Positions 1 through 11,216 of a stretch of 64,000 nucleotides of DNA are shown in pieces; within the stretch, counting starts at the first letter, position 1; each line of letters starts with the position of its first letter. Source of the stretch: Ciborinia camelliae (taxonomy: Eukaryota; Ascomycota; Leotiomycetes; Helotiales; Sclerotiniaceae); assembly GCA_025890175.1 (NCBI GenBank), contig JANPYM010000010.1, positions 1,518,427-1,582,426 on the forward strand, in the 5' to 3' direction. The notes under the pieces are model-generated. The model worked only from the letters and a program-made list of their open reading frames with translations. It did no database searches and was not told where the DNA came from. Position numbers and translations under genes: made by a program.

Positions 1-223
1 CCTTCATCCATATCTTCTCTCATCTCTACTCTTCTCTTCCTCTTCTCCTTCATCCATGTCTTTCATTTCATCCATATCTTCCGTTTCTCCCGTTTCTTCG
101 GATGCGAATGTAATTTTGGGAGATTGGGGGAAAGGAGGGAAGGGTGAGGTGCTGAGGTGATGAGGTGATAGATGTTGATGTGTTTTTTGATGGCTATTTT
201 TATTGGGATGTTTTTAAAGCTAT

Positions 224-416
224 GAGATTTAGAGATTTAGAGATTTAGAGATTTAGAGATTTAGAGATTTAGAGATTTAGAGATTTAGAGATTTAGAGAT
301 TTAGAGATTTAGAGATTTAGAGATTTAGAGATTTAGAGATTTAGAGATTTAGAGATTTAGAGATTTAGAGATTTAGAGATTTAGAGATTTAGAGATTTAG
401 AGATTTAGAGATTTAG
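224..416. repeat. Perfect 8-bp tandem repeat (GAGATTTA)n, about 24 copies
   Basis: The octamer GAGATTTA is repeated head to tail about 24 times with essentially no divergence, from 224 to 416. It is followed directly by a tetranucleotide tract. The uniformity suggests recent slippage expansion or homogenisation. It is not the fungal telomere repeat TTAGGG. Confidence 0.95.
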
Positions 417-426
417 GAATTATATT

Positions 427-523
427 CATCCATCTATCTATTTATCTATCTATCTATTTATCCATCCATACATCCATCCATTCATCTATCCATTCATCTA
501 TCCATTCATCTATCCATCTATCT
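427..523. repeat. CATC/TATC tetranucleotide microsatellite
   Basis: An imperfect tract of CATC, TATC, TATT and CATT tetramers runs immediately after the octamer repeat. It is simple-sequence DNA with no coding capacity. Confidence 0.85.
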
Positions 524-2873
524 AGGTACCTTGTGATTGCTTCGCTTCTCGGACCTTTCTAGATCGAATCTCATCTTCCTTTTCACGAGTTGAATTGTGG
601 GATTGGTGTGGAGTGAGGGATGGGATGGGAGAAGAAATAGAAATCAAGCGTGGTCAGCACTACTAAACCAAAATATCTACAACATGCTTAATGCGTATTA
701 GATGAACTCCTATCTCTCTCTCTCTCTCTCTCTTTTTAGAAATACAAGATTCGAGGTCGCGTAAAGGATCATCATATAAGGGGTATTATATATTATATTT
801 CGTAAGGAAATGGAAAATGAGGGGGGCAGATGAGATCGATGTAAAAAAAGATTTAAGGGGTATTTCTATTTTATTTTATTTTATTTCATCATTGGATGGA
901 TTTCTCGTCGTGGTTGTGGGTATTGGGGGGAAGTTCGTGGGGACTGGAAGTGCGGATGTGGATTGTTGGTTTGAAGGGTTGGGGTTGGGGTTGGGGTTAA
1001 AGAGGATGGGATGGGATGGGATGGGATAGGATGGATGGGAGGATGGGGGTGGGGAGTGGTTTGGAGTGGTATGGATATGAGGTCGGGGGAGATTCTTGTA
1101 TTCTTGTAGGGAGTGGGGAGGAGGTGCTGGGCGAGTGATGTGGAATTGGATGAGGCCGCAGGCGCATGTTGCAGGGAGGATGTCGACTTTAGAGCTGGTG
1201 ACTTGTTCTTGCTCTTGCGCGGGAGCTGAGATTGAGCGTTTCCAATTGTTCGTCCTCTTTCTTCGTCTGATTGGGTAGTGGACTGGTGCTTTATATTCAA
1301 GTCCATCCATTCCACAAACCTTTATGTCGTATCCAACAATGCTGTCCCTACCGCTCGTTTATATTTGTATCCTCCTCCTATTCTTACTCTACCTATATCC
1401 CCATCCTCCTCCTCACCCCCACCCTCATCACAAATCAAACAATGCGCCCCATATCTCCCACAAAACCAGCTCGTTCTCCCCGTATGTCCCTCTTGCCCTT
1501 CTGCAGAACTCTTATACCCTCCGAATCCCAATCCATCAGCCCTCAAGCTCTTGGGATCAAGAAATCGAGCGCAGGACGGGAAGGATAGATATGAGGTACA
1601 AATCGAACCGGTTGTATGGCGACAAGCCGTGCAGAAACAGAGGGTCATGGGAATGGGGAGGGAGCTGGCGGGATAGATAGATGACGGGAAACGTGAAGAG
1701 AGCTCAGCGGCAACGGGCTGTTGTTAAGGTGGTGGGAGCTGCGAGTGGCATTGTTGAGGTCGGCGACATGGTGGGAGTTGTAGTTGTCATCATAGAGGTT
1801 TTAGGTGTAGGTGAGGTTGGCTTGGTAGAAGTTGTAGAGATGATGGATCTATTGGTTAATGATTCGAATGAGAGAAATAGGAGAAGGAAAGCATTAACAA
1901 TCCACCGAACTTCAATATAGCCCAGCTCTGAAATCTACGACTCTCAGAGATAATACAGCTATCACTTACGGTTTCTGATCCTGTGTTCATCGATTGGTGC
2001 CTGCATTATGAAAAATCAGAATCTGACTTCAATACGATATCGAATCTGGTCGGCTAGATATCGGGTAATTGAAAGTATCCAGAACAGCTTCTACGGAGTG
2101 CCTAGATTTGAGGTGTCGCGAACTCTCAGACGGGTGACGTCGTTGCACAAAATATTGTGATGTGATCATGTGAATTACCGGTAGGTAATCTTAACCTTCA
2201 TCTTACCACCTCCTAGGTACTCCAGCTTAGGTAGGATCGTTGCGTTTATGTGTTTGCATGCATGCACTCATTCCTGCAGGCACGCACGTAATATCCGTCT
2301 GCTCGATATCTTGGAAATAATCAATTCGATTCGATTCGATTCGAAGCTCTTCTTATCTTCTTATCAAATATTTCCGCTGTACTCTAGTATTGATTTGATC
2401 GTTGGGTGGTGCTGAATATATAGGTCCGTACCTAGGAGTTGAGAGAGCAGGTCTAAAAGAGATTGATGGGGATGGATTTGAGCCACGACCCATCAAACCA
2501 CCACCAGTACCAGTACCAGTACCACCATCACCACGACAATAACAACAACCACCACCAACAAGATTTCGAACAGAAGACGTCAAAGAGGCGTTCAAAATTT
2601 ACCACCGTACAGTCAGGTAGGTGTGAGTCTTGTCTCCTCTTATCAAAGTTTTCATGCTAAAAACAGATAGAAAAAGTGGAGAGTTATAACCCAAACTAGT
2701 TACCCAAACTTTCCCGCCTTATCCGACCGATCTTTCCTTCAATGAGCTCGGATGTCCCTGTCTTGCCCAGGCGTTATCTGATTCACGTTGTGAATTGTAT
2801 GTACGGAGTAATTGAGGATCCAGCATCATCGATTTCTGAACTCCTGATCCTACCATTAGATCTAGATTGCACA

Positions 2874-3025
2874 GGTACCTACCTACCTACCTACCTACCA
2901 ACCAACCAACCGACCTAGGTATTCATGGGCGAATTACCGAGGGACTCAATTTTATCAATTGATGCGATACAACATATTATATATACATGTATACATACCT
3001 ACCTACCTACCTACCTACCTACGTA
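2874..3025. repeat. CTAC/CAAC tetranucleotide tracts upstream of the Zn2Cys6 gene
   Basis: Two tracts, 2,874-2,911 (CTAC then CAAC units) and 2,995-3,025 (CTAC units), flank about 85 bp of ordinary sequence. Similar CTACCTAC runs appear near 30,240 and 30,540 upstream of the CBS/PB1 gene, so this is a recurrent promoter-associated simple repeat in this genome. Confidence 0.8.
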
Positions 3026-3299
3026 CGCATAAGTGCCAAGTTCTAACTCCCGATTCCTGATTTCTGAAGGGTTTCGGTTTCTCTACAACAAGCATTGAGG
3101 AATTTGGTGAGCGATTTGTATCATTCTCTTAACAGGGGTCGAAAAAAGTACTACCTAACCTACATACATCATACATGAGATTTCGGCCAAATTATATTCT
3201 TTCCCGGAGACGCAAAATTTCATAAAAAAATAAAAACATTTGATAAAATCTTTTGAACTTGGATCTTGGAACTTCGATCTTTCCTGGTTCGCCACACAC

Positions 3300-5174
3300 A
3301 TGGGAGAAGAAGAGATGGATAATCAATTATTGACTCAACCGACCGAATCAAATCAACAAGTTCAGCCGCAACCTTTCATTATGGACGGAGGAGATCAGAA
3401 AATCGACCCCAACCAGCAAGCCTCTGACATCCGACCTGAGACCGGTATCCGTCCTGGGCGCCAGCGGGTTAAACGTGCATGTCAACCTTGTAAATCAAGA
3501 AAGAAGCGTTGCGATGGTTCCGAGCCTTGCGCTACGTGTATCCGATATGGCTATGAATGTCATTATGAGATTGGCCCGAGGAAACGAAGAAGACATACTT
3601 TGAAGGATCACGATACCGATATTTCTCAAAGTCACAGTTCGCCTGATACGAGTATACATCATCGAGATGAGAGGGAGAGAGCAGATAGTGAAAGTGCTCA
3701 TGTACCACAACCTGGTGCCAGAGATACCAATCTTTGGGGAAAGGCATTTGCCACTTCTTTGGCTTTGAAGTTAGACGCCGGGAAGTTGAGCAAACCTCAT
3801 CTGGCTTGGAATTTGGGACTCAAGGATGAACAATCATATGCGCAACCACCGATCACGAGGGTTGTAGATCTAGCTGAGATGCAAAGACTCGCAAATCATT
3901 ATTTTGAGACCACACATCAAATCTTTGGTATCTTCAAGAGGGACTTATTTGATCGGAAAATCGAGGAGAGATGGGGAATAAACTTCAATAATTCCGATCC
4001 GCATGATCCTATTTTGTGTGGCGTTGCAGCATTGGGATCCTTGTTCTCGGGTGGTAATCCAAGTCCAGCGGAGGCATCATTGGTAGAATTGGCGAAGATG
4101 GCCTTGGAAACGACGAGTGTCCTAAATTATCCATCTCGACATCATGTGGTTGCATGGGTATTAAGGACACTCTTTCTCAGATGTACAGCTTGCCCTCATG
4201 CTGCATGGATTGCCAGCTGTACTACAATGCATATTATTGAGAGTGTAGGATTGGAAGACGATTCGGATACCACCAGTAACGACGCGGAGCTAGAGCGGGG
4301 AATTGGTTGTGGGGTCTTGAATATGCAGAGGTTGTTTTGGATTGCTCGTTTGATGAATTCCTGGGTTGCAAACGATTATGGTCGGTCGAAAGTTACCGTG
4401 AAGATACCTACACCTGCTTTCCCCTCACCCGAAGGTGAAATCGATATCACACTTGATTATCTGGCGTTATTTCAAATATCGGAACGTTTGGATCAGGATG
4501 TCACTCATACAGCGGCGGAATTTGAAGCAGGGATAGCATCAATATACGCTTTCCACGCTCAGTCCGATGGAGCTATACTCTCCCAGACGAATCTATGCTT
4601 AGGGCTTTATCGTCGTCTACGCCTTCTTGCCTCAAGTATATCACAAGAAGCCGTTGATCAGGTGATATCTGTCTGCAAAAAAGGTTTAGGGGCGGTCATG
4701 CGAATGGTAGAAGGCCGTCAACCTTGGTGGCATGTTGCCAACATACCTTTCCAATTCGTCTGCGTCCTTCTCGCCATGGATACCCCTGAAGCACTATCAC
4801 ATATCGGCGAAGCCCTCGAAACACTAGACGCCGTATCCCGCTGTTTCAACACTCGCTCACTTAGAGAGTCCGCAGCAACAGCAAGAACACTGGTGGAATT
4901 GTCTCAAAAAAGAAAACAAGAAGAGATAAATATTTTGGGCCAGGGCCTCAAGACTAGAGTCGAACCTACTATGGCTGGTGGTCAGTTACCAATTCCGGCT
5001 ATGAATGGTAAGCAAATGGTCCCGTCGTCGATGATGATGATGATGGGGAGTGGGAACGGGAATAACATAGTGCCGGGGATGCCGAATATTAATACTATGG
5101 ATTTTACGGGGTTTGATTGGGATTCATTCTTGACTATGGATATTCCGGTGCTGGATGCTACAGTGATGCTTTGA
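3300..5174 (+). CDS. Zn2Cys6 fungal-specific transcription factor
   Basis: Single-exon protein of 624 residues, predicted to be a nuclear DNA-binding regulator. A Zn(II)2Cys6 binuclear cluster lies at residues 61-87, with the six cysteines spaced C-x2-C-x6-C-x5-C-x2-C-x6-C. Basic patches (RVKR before it, RKRRR after it) are likely to contact DNA and serve as nuclear signal. A fungal-specific middle homology region covers roughly residues 180-430. The C-terminus is Met/Gly/Asn-rich and ends in an acidic, aromatic segment (FDWDSF) that resembles an activation domain. The frame is open back to 3,240, but only through a TTG codon; the first ATG is at 3,300. An MFS transporter gene lies 2.2 kb downstream in the same orientation, so co-regulation is possible but only inferred. 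The target genes cannot be read from the sequence. Confidence 0.93.
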   Translation: MGEEEMDNQLLTQPTESNQQVQPQPFIMDGGDQKIDPNQQASDIRPETGIRPGRQRVKRACQPCKSRKKRCDGSEPCATCIRYGYECHYEIGPRKRRRHTLKDHDTDISQSHSSPDTSIHHRDERERADSESAHVPQPGARDTNLWGKAFATSLALKLDAGKLSKPHLAWNLGLKDEQSYAQPPITRVVDLAEMQRLANHYFETTHQIFGIFKRDLFDRKIEERWGINFNNSDPHDPILCGVAALGSLFSGGNPSPAEASLVELAKMALETTSVLNYPSRHHVVAWVLRTLFLRCTACPHAAWIASCTTMHIIESVGLEDDSDTTSNDAELERGIGCGVLNMQRLFWIARLMNSWVANDYGRSKVTVKIPTPAFPSPEGEIDITLDYLALFQISERLDQDVTHTAAEFEAGIASIYAFHAQSDGAILSQTNLCLGLYRRLRLLASSISQEAVDQVISVCKKGLGAVMRMVEGRQPWWHVANIPFQFVCVLLAMDTPEALSHIGEALETLDAVSRCFNTRSLRESAATARTLVELSQKRKQEEINILGQGLKTRVEPTMAGGQLPIPAMNGKQMVPSSMMMMMGSGNGNNIVPGMPNINTMDFTGFDWDSFLTMDIPVLDATVML

Positions 5175-7421
5175 AGAAAGAGGGGCTTTGGATGTAGTAT
5201 AACTCTAGGTACTTTGTGGATTTCGATCTCGTAAGATGGTTTCTCATCTGGATATTGGGACGGGATATGCGGGGGTTGGCGCCGGAGATGTAGGAAAATG
5301 GATGGATTCTTTTTCTCTGTATGTTTTCCACAGGCAATTGGTGTTTGGGGGCGAGAGTGTGGAAATAAAAGCAGGGGGAGGGGGGGGGGGATTGAATGAG
5401 ACCGAAAAAAAAAAGCAAGATTCGTTAGGAAAGCTGGACAGTTGTTTACGGCTGGCCGTACCGAGAGGATGAAGAGGGTGGCGACAGCTGATATATACGG
5501 GAATAATGAGGACGTTATATATATCGTCGATGTACCTCTCCCTCAGTAGCAGTAGAAAGGAAGTGCAATATCGACTGAATATCCATCAGTTAGACTTCCC
5601 GGATAGAGTTTAGCAATCGGCTGATTTGACGCACCAATAACTAATACTCTCTTGATGGAAACAAAATCGATATTTTTTCAACTCTAATGCTTTGTTGTCT
5701 TTCGAGTAGAGCTAGGAAAAGCTATGAGATAGGTGCTTAGAATTCGGAAAGGCATAAGGATGGGAACGGAAGTCTTAAAACTTTATGATATCAAATATTA
5801 GCATCAGAAAATTTTCCACCATATCAAACATGTATCAAAGCAAGAGTTTCATCTCTATTTTACTTTTTATTTCATTCACTCCTTCACTCCTTCACTCCTT
5901 TAAGATCGGATAATCAGCCCTACGAAGTTCGAACACCAACCCAACGCCACACCCCTGCAACCGACATCGGCAATTTGCACAGTTGCTCTCGACACACGAG
6001 CCATCATAATAACCTCGGGCCGTAACCGCAACTTTTCAACCTTTCTCAACCTTTTCAACATCATGTTTACTTTTACGAACGACCCCCGATGAAAAAATTT
6101 GTGTGGCGAATTGTCCCGAGGGCTCGCCAAGCTACCGAAGGGGGGATGGAAAAACGTGGTAAGCGGATCCTGGTCCCTGGGATGCCACCAATTTGGTTAC
6201 GTTTTTGCTTATCTGATCCCATTGCGGCTTGAGTTGAGAGGCTGGATGATTCTTGTGGCTCGTGTCGCGCACGGAGTCGGGGGATTAGGGCCTAGATTGA
6301 CAATGTGAGAGGTGGCTGGGAGTGGAGTGGTGTTCATGTTCATATTGATGATGATGATGTTCATGTTGCGCGCGACAGAAATAATATCGGGGTTCGATAC
6401 CACACCTTTGGAATGCTTTTCTGCTAACCTTCTTTACCTCTTTTTGTATAGAGAGAATAGGATGGAATTAGACGGGATGAGACGGGATGAGGTAATAATC
6501 TCCCCTCCAATCAATTCTCTGTCTGCATCCCGAGGTCTCTATTCATAGGGTATTCCCGGTTCCGATCCCCTTCGCTTGCGCGATGCAGGTCCCAGGAGGA
6601 CTAGCAAAACTTAGCTACGCCGGACACACTAAATCGGGTTCAAATGATATGTACTGTAGTGCCGGGTAAGATGATGTAGCGAACCGAAGTTTTTCGATTG
6701 GGGCAATTGACAAACTCTATGGAACATGTATCGAAGAAAATTTTGTTGAAGAAGTGGGTAACTTTTCATTCACTTTTGGTTTGGCCCCGGAAAAGCAATG
6801 GTTTGAAAAAGGTTTAGTGCGCTCTGGCGTGGGCAAGTTTTAACGTTGTGTGCCTTATATCTCGCAAGCGAAGATATCAGACCCAGGCAGGGTAGGTAGG
6901 AAGGATTCCATATACCGAAGTATCGCCATCCACAATCTAACGCGCTATTGGATGACGATGGGTGGATAGAGAGCGGATAGGTAGGAAGTAAAGACGGTCT
7001 GAAATAAGGTTTTTGATACCGCTTTGATTTTCATGTTGGATAAAGTATGTTCTGTTTTGGGGAGGTTTTTGCATTTTGTATGATAGGATTGGGGATGTGA
7101 GACAGGGTTGACTACTTGAAGTGGATTCTATGAGTGTGATGGCTGATTTGGATGTGCAATGAACGAGTCGAGGTCTTTATAGTGGAGACTTTGGTGTCGG
7201 ATCTTGAGAAAGACGTCGGTACATGAGAGGAAGTGTAATATGTATATAAGGGACGAGGTACCGTCCTGATGTGTTTTGTTTTGCTTGGTTGTTGGATTGT
7301 TATTGATATCTTTTTTATCTTGCTATCCATAGATACACTTCTCTATTTCTCATTGTTATATAATCCGTCTGCATATCATACATATCATCACATTGCATGG
7401 TCACCATCCACCACCGCCAAA
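5175..7421. other. Intergenic region, Zn2Cys6 gene to MFS gene
   Basis: About 2.2 kb without a convincing gene. Short frames (for example 5,900-6,130 minus and 6,312-6,548 plus) lack domains, codon-bias support or splice continuations. The 3' part near 7,243 carries the likely core promoter of the transporter. Confidence 0.6.
7243..7250 (+). promoter_or_regulatory. TATA box candidate for the MFS gene
   Basis: TATATAAG lies 172 bp upstream of the MFS start codon at 7,422. It is followed by a pyrimidine-rich leader, and the start context is CCGCCAAAATG. This would give a 5' UTR of roughly 140 nt. Predicted from sequence only. Confidence 0.5.
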
Positions 7422-9153
7422 ATGTCAGACACAGAGAGTAGTTCCTCAAATCCAAAGGATACCGTGTATGAATCCATCGTCGCCAATGATGCCCAAATAC
7501 CCGTTATCCGCACCCCGACCAACAAATCCACGGCTGAGAAACCGGAAGGAAAAATGCCTCTACCTACCGCAAATGGAGATGGGAAACCCGAGTATAAACT
7601 CGTTACATTCCTGCCCGACGATCCAGAAAATCCCAAAAATTGGTCAAAGGCTTTTAAATGGTATTGTACCATGGTCGTTGCGATAACTTGTTTCGTAGTG
7701 GCATTTGCTTCGTCGGTTATTACGGCAGATCTCATTGGAGTGCAAGAGGAATTTGGTGTTTCGGAAGAAATTGCGCTTCTTAGTATTACGGTTTTTGTGG
7801 TTGGTTTCGGTGTTGGTATGTATTTATCTCGTCTACCTCATGACGTGGTTTTGATATCCCGCAATCATGAACAAAAACTAATAACAATCAGGTCCAATGA
7901 TGTTTGCTCCCCTATCCGAAGTCGTCGGACGACGCTGGATTTACGGCGTAACTCTCTTCCTGGCCGTCATCTTCATCATTCCCTGCGCCGTGGCCACCAA
8001 CATTGAAACTCTCCTCGTCTGTCGTGCTCTCGATGGAATTTGGTTTTCTGCCCCCATGACCCTCGTAGGCGGTACCCTCGCCGATCTCTGGCGCACCGAA
8101 GAACGAGGTGTCCCTATGGCTGCCTTCTCCGCCGCCCCTTTCATCGGTCCCGCCATCGGCCCTCTTATCGGTGGCTTCCTCTCCGATGCAGCAGGTTGGC
8201 GCTGGTTGTATTACATCCAAATCATTTTCGCCTTCGTCGTCTGGGTTCTTATTACATTCACCATGCCCGAAACATACGCCCCTACCATTCTCGCCAGACG
8301 CGCCAAGAAATTGCGCGAGCAAACTGGCGAAAAAGAACATGTTACCGAACAAGATCTCGACCTCCGACCCTTTTCCGAAAGGCTTGGAGTCTTCCTCATC
8401 CGACCTTTCCAATTACTGTTCGGTGAACTCATCGTCTTCCTCATCACCGCCTACATGAGTGTGCTTTACGGTCTCCTTTACATGTTCTTCATAGCTTACC
8501 CCATCGTCTACCAAGAAGGAAAGGGTTACTCCGCCGGTATCACCGGACTTATGTTTATCCCACTCGCTCTCGGCGTCGTAGCATCCGCCATGTGCGCTCC
8601 GATTGTCAATCGCCAATACCTGATCCAAGTACGAAAATACAACGGCAAACCCCCGGCGGAAGTCCGACTGATTCCCATGATGTGTGCGTGCTGGTGCATT
8701 CCCATCGGACTTCTCATCTTCTCATGGACCTCCTATCCACATGTCCACTGGATCGGCCCCGCCATCGGCGGCTTCCCCGTCGGCTTCGGATTCATCTTCA
8801 TCTACAACGCCGCCAACAACTACCTCGTCGATTCCTACCAACATCAAGCGGCCTCGGCCCTCGCCGCCAAAACCTTCCTGCGATCGTTCTGGGGAGCCGC
8901 CGTCGTTCTCTTCACCACGCAAATGTACGACCGATTGGGATACCAATGGGCGAGCATGGTCTTGGCCTTCATCGCGCTCGCGTGCTGCGCCATCCCCTTT
9001 GTGTTCTGGACGTGGGGCGCCAAGATCCGCGCGAAGAGTAGGTTTGCTTATGGAGGCGATGATGAGGAGGACCGTGGCATCGTGACGGAAGAGGAGAGAG
9101 CGGCTCATGAGGAGGAGTTGGAGAGGCAGAAGAGCTACGTTAGCACACCCTAG
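7422..9153 (+). CDS. MFS multidrug-type transporter (DHA1-like)
   Basis: Plasma-membrane or vacuolar proton-coupled drug/metabolite exporter of 551 residues. There are two exons, 7,422-7,815 and 7,892-9,153. The 76-nt intron has donor GTATGT, branch CTAATAAC and acceptor CAG, and joins GFGVG to PMMFAPLSE in frame. A hydrophilic N-terminal tail of about 80 residues contains the DDPENPKNWS signature usual in fungal DHA1 transporters. About 12 hydrophobic segments follow. Motif A is visible as SEVVGRRWIYG, and the antiporter motif C as APFIGPAIGPLIGGF. A charged cytosolic loop (RRAKKLREQTGEKEH) separates the two halves. The C-terminus is acidic and cytosolic. The start ATG has a good context and sits downstream of a TATA box; the frame is open further upstream, but that part reads as leader. 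The substrate is unknown. Confidence 0.92.
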
Positions 9154-9881
9154 ATGCGGGGGTGCGGGGGTGGTCTCGTGATCTGGATCTGGATCTGGAT
9201 CTGGATCTTGAGAGTGGTGCGTGCTGGGGGGTGGTGACGCGTGTAATGATTGATGTTCATAATGTTCATGATGTTCATGATGGAATGTGGTAATATGTAT
9301 GTATGGTATTCGGTACGAGTGGCGTCATGGGTAGCCCTTATTAGAGATTCCCTATAATCGATTTGTATTAAATTGTATATTAGTTTTGTTTTTCGGCTTG
9401 TGTACCGAGTCTAGTCATCAGTCTCTTGGAAAATCCATCTCATTCCTCATGTTTCAAATACTGATGTCATTCTAATTCTCTTTTTGGTCTATTTCTTCTT
9501 TGTGTAATCTTACCGATGTAATCTTCCAAATCACATCCCCCATCCCACCCATCCCCTCAATCTCCCATTAAAATGACATAATCTCGATCCCCCTCCCCCT
9601 TCCACCTTGCATCTCCTAAAAAAAATAAAACCACCTCTCCCCAAAGAATCCCGAGATACTATAATCATAATCATAATCATAATCATAGTCCCCAACCCAT
9701 TCCAGTCCAGCACAGTCCAGTCCAGTTCTCGAAAAAGTCCCGAGGAAAAAATATCATCATCCATCTCATCATAAATTTCGCTGGTGGGATAGATAGATAG
9801 ATTTCTCTTGGTTATGGGAATCTTTGTTCGGATTGGAGGTGGGGACTTGAGCAGATGAGCTTCGGATGGTTTTGTGTTTTT

Positions 9882-10023
9882 TTTTGTGTTTGTTTTTTTG
9901 AGGGGGGGGGGTTGGAGGTGTAATTGGGGGGGGGAAGTTGGGGGGAANNNNNNNNNNTTTTGTGTTTGTTTTTTTGAGGGGGGGGGGTTGGAGGTGTAAT
10001 TGGGGGGGGGAAGTTGGGGGGAA
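9882..10023. other. Assembly gap (10 N) with perfect 66-bp duplicated flanks
   Basis: Ten Ns occupy 9,948-9,957. The 66 bases to the left (9,882-9,947) and the 66 bases to the right (9,958-10,023) read the same, including homopolymer lengths. This is what is expected when two overlapping contig ends are scaffolded without being merged. The sequence is T- and G-homopolymer rich. Confidence 0.9.
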
Positions 10024-10884
10024 TTGGGGGAGGGGAAGTTGGACGAGGAAGAGAAGATTGCGCTGTTTTGTCTTTGGAATGAGTTGGTGTTTGTGTGTAT
10101 GTTTGTGTGTATGTATGTTTGTATGTATGTATGTTTGTATATATGTATGTCAATTATTTAGGAGACTAGATAGGGTGGTCAAGATACCCCTTTCTCCCTT
10201 CTGCCAACATACGAACAATACCTGCCAGAATGTAATTAGGCAAGGGGGAATATATTGGAACGGATGCCCCTTTCCCCACCGATGGACACAAGCGAATGTT
10301 CAAACCAAAATCCGCAGCTGCCATGGAACTGGAATTAGGTAATGAGATTCGCCATTTCGGTGCATCGCATGTTAGTTCAAATAGGATGAAGAGTGAACTA
10401 ACTAACTCTTTCTGGATGTTGTAAGATTAACTTTCAGTCGCTCAAGATGTGCTAGTTTTCACGTTGCTTGTAGAGAGCGCGAAATTCAAATTTTGGTCCT
10501 GAGGTATGCTGTACTTTTTTATCTTGGGTCTGGGACTTGATGGTGTCTGTTGATGGTATTATTGGACTCGATCTTAAGAGTTATGGCATGTCTTCCCTTC
10601 GGCGCCCATCAACTGAACTTTGGGCCTTGAGACTTGATATGGTTGAGTGTATATATTTTCGGCTTGAATGGATCTTGGAATGTGTCAGTCAGAGTCTCTT
10701 GCTCTTCTTGTGGTTGGGTTTCTGCTGTGGAGAATATTTTCATTGCAGAGCAAGATGAAGAGAAATTTAAATTGCTCAATTTTGGATTATCAGAATCCAG
10801 TTTCCCTGCTCACTGCAGGAGCAAGTTTGGAAAAAATGACCATTTATGGTCCCTCCGGCTTGAGCTCATAGCTACCTTTTGGTT

Positions 10885-11216
10885 CCACAGATTCCCACGT
10901 CATCCGATGGAAACCTATATCTAGGCTGATCAATATTCATCTCTCTCCACGATGGGAGACTTCTGGACTTCTTCCAAATGTTGCAGTTGGAGAAAGTAAG
11001 ACAATCTTCAAGTTGTTTGCCGGCGAAGACCAGGTGTTGTATCAAGTGGCAGAACACAAGCCGTCTAGATATCACGGACTAGAAATATTCCTTTATTCCG
11101 GAATTATTGATTCAGTTCTAATTAGAAGGTCTATAAGACCGTCTTATATTAATCATTGCTCTCTTTCATTCTGCAGATTCCCAGGTCCGCCGAAATCTAC
11201 TTGTATGTAGATTGAT
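10885..11216. repeat. Imperfect direct repeat about 290 bp apart
   Basis: Two segments that both begin with AGATTCCCA, continue through a CCGxxGAAA-like core and end in TGATC plus an A-rich stretch lie at about 10,885-10,938 and 11,175-11,216. They bracket the ubiquitin-like scrap on the plus strand. Identity is only moderate and was judged by eye. Confidence 0.4.
10953..11099 (-). pseudogene. Ubiquitin-fold fragment, decayed
   Basis: The minus strand at about 10,965-11,045 encodes LVFAGKQLED followed by a LTFSNCNIWKKS-like stretch. This aligns with ubiquitin residues around 43-65, where the family reads LIFAGKQLEDG then TLSDYNIQKES. The DNA just upstream, to about 11,099, looks like a damaged version of the KEGIPPDQQ segment. 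There is no start codon, the C-terminal tail is lost, and stop codons lie nearby, so this is a relic. Its relationship to the ubiquitin-like fusion family 8-14 kb away is an inference from shared strand and region; it could equally derive from polyubiquitin. Confidence 0.65.

Larger units (their letters stand above)
1..3299. other. Gene-free low-complexity 5' region
   Basis: No reading frame here looks like a protein. The overlapping short frames between about 800 and 1,700 are read from G-rich, T-rich and C-rich simple sequence and have no recognisable domain. A His/Gln/Asn-rich frame near 2,463 comes from CAC/CAG/AAC repeats. The stretch holds several microsatellites (listed separately) and ends as the upstream region of the Zn2Cys6 gene at 3,300. 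Confidence 0.6.

Noticed and set aside
817..1920. Several overlapping open frames of 60-145 codons on both strands
   Set aside because: They come from G/T-rich or C/A-rich simple sequence, overlap in four frames, and show no domain or splice continuation.
2463..2660. His/Gln/Asn-rich small open frame
   Set aside because: It is made of CAC, CAG and AAC repeats with no conserved part; low-complexity DNA explains it.
7912..9108. Long Arg/Ser-rich frames on both strands across the transporter
   Set aside because: GC-biased third positions of the transporter open the other frames; only one shows membrane segments and MFS motifs.
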